From the NCBI GenBank assembly GCA_958450365.1, contig CAUEEP010000724.1, positions 248,001-312,000 on the forward strand: a DNA stretch of 64,000 nt, read 5' to 3'. The notes below the pieces were generated by a model that saw only the letters and a list, made by a program, of their open reading frames with translations, searched no databases and was not told the origin of the DNA. Position 1 is the first letter of the stretch. Each line of letters opens with the position of its first letter. A program made the translations under genes and the position numbers. This document shows, in pieces, positions 57,641 through 64,000 of this stretch. The DNA is from Mesorhabditis belari (taxonomy: Eukaryota > Nematoda > Chromadorea > Rhabditida > Rhabditidae).

Positions 57641-57837
57641 CCCGAAGATCGCATCGCATCAAATTTAATTTTTTTCATATTTCAATTAAAGCTTTTAGAT
57701 TATTACTAATGTTTAGTTTTTATTTGAAAATTAAAGAAAAAAAAGTGTTTCAAAGAAATGAGATAATTGAGAATTGAGATTCCACGATTAACGCCACCAG
57801 AAACACCACGATTTCCACTTGGAAAAGTGATTCTCAC

Positions 57838-57950
57838 CCTTTTGCACACTTGGATCGCATTGACAGAAGTGAGCGAGTGACGCTTGAATCTCCATTGAAT
57901 CCGAAGCCTACGCCTTTCAAAGGCTTGCCCTTATTAAGCGGCAAAAACTT
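57838..57950 (-). CDS. Candidate exon, function unknown
   Basis: Between TGTCCAG and GG|GTGAGA a 37-codon frame is open: KFLPLNKGKPLKGVGFGFNG then DSSVTRSLLSMRSKCAK. The other two frames have stops. Composition looks coding, in a region otherwise made of AT-rich repeats. No partner start codon is certain. It may belong to an unrecognised minus-strand gene upstream of tomosyn, or be chance. Confidence 0.35.
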
Positions 57951-57994
57951 CTGGACATCAAATTGAGAATTGAGATAATCTCTTAGCGGAAATA

Positions 57995-58105
57995 AGAATA
58001 AAAGAAAAAGAAAAAGAAAATGAAATTGAAATAGAATAAAAGAAAAGAAAATGAATTGAAATAGAATAAAAGAAAAGAAAATGAAATTGAAATAGAATAA
58101 AAGTT
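57995..58105. repeat. AAGAAAATGAAATTGAAATAGAATAA-type array
   Basis: Three copies of a unit of about 34 bp, rich in A. Confidence 0.85.
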
Positions 58106-58819
58106 TACTTGAGTAAATTTTTCTAAAAAGGGAAAAGTAAATTGGAAAGCAAGGAAAAGCTTTGCATTGAATTGAACAATGAAAAAAGCATCTATATCAA
58201 AAACATCAACATCAAAAGTGTAAACGCTTCGTTCTGTCGAACTGGATTCCCCATTTTTCCCGCAAAATTCGATCGTTTCAATCGTTGCCGCAAGAAAAAT
58301 TAAGAAGAATTAAGAATCTAGAAGGGATTTTTTTACAAGTACAAAGCACGCATAAAGACAAATCTGTTGTCTAAATGATACAGTAGTCCACAGTAATCTT
58401 GTTTAATACGATAGTTTTTCTCAGGCTTTCAGTTTTCTATAGGCAGGGTGTCTAGAAAAAAGAGGTATAGGCAGGGTGTCCGAAAAAAAATCCACTTCGG
58501 ATCAAATTTTAAATATTTCCGTTGGGTATGGTATTGGTATGGTCTAAAAAATATATTCAAGGTGATAGGTGTGGTGTAAAAATGATTTTTTGAGATCGAG
58601 ACATTTTGATCTTTTGTCATGATTTTTATCTTATTCTCTTAGAATAAGAGAATAATAAGCTTCTCTTAGAAAGTCAAAAAGACGCATTTAGCGCAACACT
58701 ATATATGCCGCATTCTGTAAAGGTGATTTTGAAAATTCGAAGTACAAAACTTGAAAACTATTCATCTAGATTGATCTAGAGCTGAGATCCTTATAAATTA
58801 AACCACAAAAAGCTTACAA

Positions 58820-59700
58820 ATTAGCTAAAACTAACTAAAACTAGCCAAAAATAGCCAAAAAAAAAGCCAAAACTAGCCAAAACTATCCAAAACTATCCAA
58901 AACTAGCCAAAACTAGCCAAAACTAGCCAAAAAAAGCCAAAACTAGCCAAAACTATCCAAAACTAGCCAAAACTAGCCAAAACTAGCCAAAAAAAGCCAA
59001 AACTAGCCAAAACTATCCAAAACTAGCCAAAACTATCCAAAACTAGCCAAAACTATCCAAAACTAGCCAAAACTATCCAAAACTAGCCAAAAAAAAGCCA
59101 AAAATAGCCAAAAAAAAGCCAAAACTATCCAAAACTAGCCAAAACTAGCCAAAACTAGCCAAAAAAAGCCAAAACTAGCCAAAACTATCCAAAACTAGCC
59201 AAAACTATCCAAAACTAGCCAAAAAAAGCCAAAAATAGCCAAAAAAAAGCCAAAACTATCCAAAACTATCCAAAACTAGCCAAAAAAGCCAAAACTATCC
59301 AAAAAAAAGCCAAAACTATCCAAAACTAGCCAAAAAAGCCAAAACTCTCCAAAAAAGAAGCCTAAACCATCCAAAACAAGTTAAAAAAGCCAAAACTCTC
59401 CAAAAAAAAAAGCCTAAACTATCCAAAAAAAGCCTAAACCATCCAAAACTAGCCAAAAAAGCCAAAACTATCCAAAAAAAAGCCAAAACTATCCAAAACT
59501 AGCCAAAAAAAAGCCAAAACTCTCCAAAAAAGAAGCCTAAACTATCCAAAACTAGCCAAAAAAGCCAAAACTCTCCAAAAAAAGCCTAAACCATCCAAAA
59601 CTAGCTAAAAAAGCCAAAACTATCCAAAAAAAAACCAAAACTAGCCCAAACTATCCAAAAGTATCCAAAACTAGCCAAAAACTAGCCCAAACATCAATCC
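58820..59700. repeat. 10-bp array (CCAAAACTAG / CCAAAACTAT)
   Basis: About 85 units with GCCAAAAAA variants, organised in longer repeated blocks. Confidence 0.96.
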
Positions 59701-60780
59701 TAAAAACAAAAAGAAAACACGAAATTCTTGGCTAAAGAAAAATTTTCTATGGTTCACTCAATTTTCAATGTTTTCACGGCAATGGGGCGAAAATATGAGT
59801 GAGATCAAAAAAAAAAAAGAAAGGAAAGCAAAAAAAGAAAAGGAAAGGGGTATGTCTGTGTGTCCAAAAATGGGCAAATGGAGATGTGGTAGAAGAAAAA
59901 GAAGAAATGGAAAGAGGAAAAGCCTCCAGTCACCCGCACATCGATCCCATCCATGTGTGGCTGCCATTCTTTTCTTCTCGTTTTTTTTCTGAGAGAGAGA
60001 GAGAGAGATCCCGAGGCCCAACAGAGGCCTTTTCCCCTCTCTTCAGCCTCTTTTCAGCCTCTTTTCATGCGTCTGTTTTCATCTAGAATTCTTTGCTTTT
60101 CTCTAGATTCTCTATATTTCTCCTTTAACATCTCTAGCTCTCTCAATACCTCAGTTTCTCACTCTTTTTTCATAGAACTCCTTCTTTCAACCTATTTTCG
60201 ATTCTTTAAAAAGCAGAATCAGTACAGTAACTTGTTAGGTTTAGCTTACAGAGCCAGGCAAAACTTCAGCAATTAAATGGCTTCAGCACTTCGAGACTTT
60301 AACAGTAGCTTCGTCGAAAACTGAAAGCTTTTCTTCTTCTCATTTCTCCATCTCAAACCCTTCTCAATTCCCTCTCTCACCCACACTTCTCTATCTTTTC
60401 CATCACTTTCTCACTTCTCTTTCTCCTCTTTCTCCCCGGTTTGTCGCTGTTTCTCCTCCCCTTTTTTGCACATCATCGAGAATTCCCCGAAATTCTTTGA
60501 ATTTTCACTCTACCAACCCTTTTCCCCATTTTTTTCAGCCATTCCCCCATCCACAACAAGCATAATATCGAGTTTCAACAAGCATAATATCGAGTTTTTT
60601 GGCGGTGGCTGAGATTTTTTTTGTGTTTGCGGCGATGCTCGAATCCTGAAGGCGAAAAGTGTGATGAACACATAAATGCTCATGAAAAGCGGGAGAAGTG
60701 AAATTATCGAGAAAGATTTTAATAAACTTTTAAAAAAATTTCAGAATATGTTGAAAAGTGTTGCAAAAACGAAAACTCAC
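59701..60780. other. Pyrimidine-rich stretch, no gene established
   Basis: Contains a GAGAGAGAG run at 59.99 kb and C/T-rich DNA to 60.5 kb. A minus-strand ATG (MAATHGWDRCA, 59.97-59.94 kb) precedes a possible donor GTGACT, but I cannot link it to anything. Confidence 0.35.
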
Positions 60781-61454
60781 CTCTCAAAACCTGACCAAGT
60801 TACGTTACGTTTAACGGTACGTTCATGTACAACGGTACAGAAATATAAAGAAACGAAAACGGACGCTACGATATTTGCAAAAACGGATCCAAAATGGACG
60901 TGCTTGTTGGTTAAGCCTAGTACTAATAGAAATTGGATCACGATAGAAAAATAACCACAAAAAACGAATACAAATATAAATACTACTAAATGTTCAGTAG
61001 ACCTGGGCTAATCGGGCTGTTTCTGGTCGGGCTGGGTCAACCTGGTCAACAACGACCCGACCAGAAAATCCCAAGTTTCCGATCAGATAGAGAAAAAAAC
61101 TGATTATTAGTAAAATTTGTTACTAATGTAATTGTAAATGCAAATTTTACTACGTAGTATTAAGTCGAGTTGGCTGAATACCTTTCTACAGTAACCCAAA
61201 TATAAAAGCTATAAAAGGTTCACGGAGAAAAAAAATTTGCGCAAAAAATTTTGAGTTTCGGGTCGACCAGACCCGACAAAATTGAATTTCAGATCAACCC
61301 GACCCGAAAAAAAACCAACCCAAAACCCATGTCTAATCTTCAGTGATTTCTAATATTCTAAACAAAACCAAAAGCCGAAACTCGACTTTCAAAAACACGA
61401 TCAAAAAACCAGCTGCTTTAAATTTTGCGACAAAAACACGAATACGATATAAAG

Positions 61455-61512
61455 AGTTGACTGTTTAACTGCGCCCCACGGCGCCATTAAACAGTCAACT
61501 CTTTAACCCTAC
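61455..61512. repeat. Perfect 25-bp hairpin
   Basis: AAAGAGTTGACTGTTTAACT and its inverse around GCGCCCCACGGCGCC. Confidence 0.85.
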
Positions 61513-61524
61513 TTGTCTTTTTGA

Positions 61525-61967
61525 GGTGCTAGCAAAAGCGCCGCGCTTTTTGCGCCAATTTCATTTGCATCAAAAATTTATGCGCCGCGTATCATTTGCG
61601 CCAAATTTACTCTAAAATCACTGTAAAAAAATCAGTTTTTCCCAACTTCTAACCAACTTTTTTCAGTTTTCTGCTTCACAATTTTAGTTCTCACCACTTT
61701 CAATTAGAAAACACGTTTAAATACCTATACAGACTCTAAAAACAGTCATTTTTGTGTCCCTGATTGAACTTTTTACTCTCTATATCGATTTTATGCCATT
61801 TTCAGGTTCGGTGAAGGCAGCAAAATAGCAAGTATCGTCGACGAGGAAAAACTGAAAAAAATATAAATGATCAATCAGAGTTGGTAAGAAAGTATGTTGA
61901 AAAGCACCAATGATCCGTGGCGCAAATGAAATTGGTGCAAATAATATCGCGCTTTTGCTAGCACCCC
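61525..61967. mobile_element. Foldback element H
   Basis: Ends GGTGCTAGCAAAAGCGC and inverse; ATTTCATTTGC sub-terminal arms, 330-bp unique centre. Confidence 0.82.
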
Positions 61968-62267
61968 GCTTATTCAAACAATTGAAAAAAGCGCTTTTTA
62001 GAATACCGTTACTTGAGATTTATCGTACTTGACGCGTTACTCAAGTGAAAAATTACTTACGCGAATTTATTCAAGTAACCAGCAGAGGTTTAGCCACTCA
62101 AATGCCTAAAACCACCGTAACCCATGTTAAGCCCCGTCCCTTTTTAAAAATGGACGTAAAAGTCAGAGTCCCCATAGCCGAAAACCGCTGGGAGCAAAAT
62201 ATCGCGCGCAAAAACTGAATACTTTTCCCTTTTAATCGATGGAGCAAACGTAATTACGGAGCGTCGC

Positions 62268-62432
62268 GTTTGCGCACGGGGGTGGCTTCTTTGCGCAACT
62301 GGGTCATTTGCGCAACTCGCCATAACTTTCTTCTAAGCAGACCAATCTTTATGATTTTGGCGAGTTGCGCAAACGACCCAGTTGCGCAAATAACCCTGTT
62401 GCGCAAAAAAAGTTGCGGAAACTAGCCTACCC
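62268..62432. mobile_element. Family F MITE, shortened copy
   Basis: TGCGCAACTGGGTCATTTGC and CAACTCGCCATAACTTTCTT arms; one arm is partly deleted. Confidence 0.8.
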
Positions 62433-62545
62433 CAGAATTTAAACACTTATCAACCGCCAATTTTGTTTATTTAGGTCTATTAAAGTGTTTTCTACTTAAA
62501 AAAACAAGAAATCTATAAAAGCAGAAGGAAAACCTAAACAAAGGG

Positions 62546-62755
62546 GTAGGCTGATTTCCGCCATTTTATTTGCACAACTGGGTCTTTTGCGCGACTCGCC
62601 ATAACTTTCGTCTAAGTGGGCCAACCTTTATGATTTTGGTGTCATTTTGTAGATCTCAATCAGTGCAACAAAATGACACCACAACTATAAAGGTTGGCCC
62701 ACTTAGACAAAAGTTATGGCGAGTTGCGCAAAAAATTTGGCGCAAAGTAGCCACC
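62546..62755. mobile_element. Family F MITE
   Basis: GCGCGACTCGCCATAACTTT and AAGTTATGGCGAGTTGCG arms around an ATGACACCA loop; 110 bp from the previous copy. Confidence 0.85.
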
Positions 62756-63126
62756 ATCGCACATACGGCCATACAGACAGACGTCTCTTCTGTTTTATAT
62801 ATAGTAGATCACTTGCTCGGGAAGAACACATTCTAGCTGTATCCCTACTTGTCATTTTTTGTAGAGAGGAAATTCTTTTTCTCCCGCATTCATTCGTATC
62901 GCAACTTTTAATCCATTGTTTTTGCTCACTTAGAGTTTCCTCGTTTTATTTACTTTTTGTGTCTTTTACTCAAACTTAGCCTAAACTTTAAAGTAAAATC
63001 GCGAGTATTTACACAATTTGGCGTCAACTAACCAACTAAAGGAGATATTTTTCCCTTCAGTTTCATTTTCCTCCACTAAATTTTTACTGGCATTTCAATC
63101 GAGTTTCTCATTTAACTTTTATTTAG

Positions 63127-63294
63127 TTTGTACCAACTGAAATGCAATACGAGGATCCAATTGAAGCTCGCATGAACTCGTTTGCCGGCACTATGGCATG
63201 TGAGGGACTCCTCAAAAGCTGTGTGACCGGATTTGGACAAAAATACGCACTGTATGGCACTCAATCGATGGATCGAGAGGATCCAGGATATGTG
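63127..63294 (+). CDS. First seen exon of an unrecognised gene (runs out of window)
   Basis: Behind a TTTATTTAG acceptor the frame reads FVPTEMQYEDPIEARMNSFA then GTMACEGLLKSCVTGFGQ and ALYGTQSMDREDPGYV. An in-frame stop lies just upstream, so the protein starts at ATG 63142 or the exon is spliced from further upstream. Two donors keep the frame: GTGGTT (end 63291) or GTTTGG (end 63294). Codon use is even and stop-free. I do not recognise the family; it is not tomosyn and lies on the opposite strand, head to head with it. Confidence 0.6.
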
Positions 63295-63344
63295 GTTTGG
63301 CTTTTGCTTGTTTGATAATTAGTTAGTTGCTGAATTGAAACAGC

Positions 63345-63765
63345 TATCGACTGATTGGGCGCTAGAGTAGTTGGGGTGGGGGCAGTCTGACTTAACTTGA
63401 CTTGACCTTGACCCAAAATCAATATTTTTCCACGAAATCTTGCACAAAAGCGCTTTTGATTATGCTGAATTGAGTAATAATACTTTTGTAACATTTTTAG
63501 TAAAAACGGGCCATTTTCCGAAAAACAGTTCCTAACCTGTCAGGGAGTTTTTTATATGCAACGCCAAGCAACAGTTTTGTTATTTTTGTTTCTTATCTCT
63601 TCTGAGAAAAATAAAACATAGAATTAATTTAAAAAAAAGTACTATTACTCGATTCAGCATAGTCAAAAGCTCTTGTGTGCAAGTTTTCGTGGAAAAATAT
63701 TGATTTTGGGTCAAGTTCTAGACTGCCCCCCCAACTGCTCTAGCCCCACTAATTCTTTGACTCAC
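63345..63765. mobile_element. Foldback element L in the intron of the right-edge gene
   Basis: Arms include AAAATCAATATTTTTCCACG and its inverse GTGGAAAAATATTGATTTTG, plus GAGTAATAATACTTTT and inverse. Confidence 0.85.
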
Positions 63766-63909
63766 AATCGGCTGACTGTTGATAGGTAACTAAGAAGGGC
63801 CCCTTTTCGATAATTCAAGCTTGTTTGGCATTTAAGTAGATTGTATGTCAGAATACTGATAGATGGGTGGTAAATAGCAAAGAAATTAACTTAATCAACT
63901 TTCTTTTAG

Positions 63910-63966
63910 TTGTGGATGGTTACTTCCAACTCACGGAACATTGAAATGCTTTCAGAGCCAATGAAG
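63910..63966 (+). CDS. Second exon of the unrecognised gene
   Basis: After a TTTCTTTTAG acceptor, 19 codons LWMVTSNSRNIEMLSEPMK end at donor GTTTCT. Phase 0 on both sides fits the previous exon. The 615-bp intron between them contains a foldback element. The rest of the gene lies beyond 64000. Confidence 0.55.
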
Positions 63967-64000
63967 GTTTCTTTTCTTTTCAGTTAAATAATCTTTTTGT

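Noticed and set aside
60676..60970. Opposing open frames on both strands, minus one with a possible donor GTGAGT at 60.78 kb
   Set aside because: Both strands are open in AT-rich DNA with no acceptor, start or recognisable protein; kept out of the gene list.
1..64000. CRISPR-like arrays
   Set aside because: Repeats are head-to-tail without unique spacers, and the DNA is from a eukaryote.

Overview
Organism. This is animal nuclear DNA, almost certainly from a nematode. Genes are split by GT-AG introns as short as 46 bp, most 3' splice sites end in TTTCAG or TTCTAG, the start codon of the main gene sits 2 nt behind a splice acceptor as in SL trans-splicing, and there are interstitial copies of TTAGGC, the nematode telomere hexamer. 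I see no operon of bacterial type, no rRNA and no virus.

Main gene. The minus strand carries one complete gene from its start codon at 45086 to its stop at 4694. I reassembled it exon by exon: 37 exons and about 1,280 codons. It is tomosyn (nematode tom-1, vertebrate STXBP5), the SNARE-pathway inhibitor with two WD40 beta-propellers and a C-terminal R-SNARE coil. Exons 1-15 (45.1-37.4 kb) give the N-terminal propeller and part of the second. Exons 17-19 and 22-26 give low-complexity, Ser/Pro/Gln-rich loops. Exons 20-21 and 27-33 give the second propeller. Exons 34-37 give the linker and the SNARE motif ending in KKKWYNF. Reading phase closes at every junction except exon 24/25, where the donor is uncertain. 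A 24-nt in-frame microexon (16300-16323) and a TAGCAG tandem acceptor (33658-33653) suggest alternative isoforms.

Introns and flanks. About 90% of the window is non-coding. Nearly every large intron is filled by its own tandem array (units of 6-141 bp, mostly 9-15 bp) and by foldback (inverted-repeat) elements of the MITE / Tc1-mariner type. At least a dozen recurrent element families can be told apart. Several are nested, and two have perfect TA target-site duplications. In at least four places the tandem array sits inside, or grows out of, an inverted-repeat arm.

Right side. From 45.1 to 63.1 kb I see arrays, foldback elements, a degenerate mariner-like transposon (56.4-57.0 kb), tRNA-like relics and a few weak candidate exons. 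At the extreme right edge (63127-63966, plus strand) two in-frame exons mark the beginning of a different protein-coding gene that I do not recognise and that runs out of the window. The 4.7 kb downstream of tomosyn holds arrays and two composite foldback elements.
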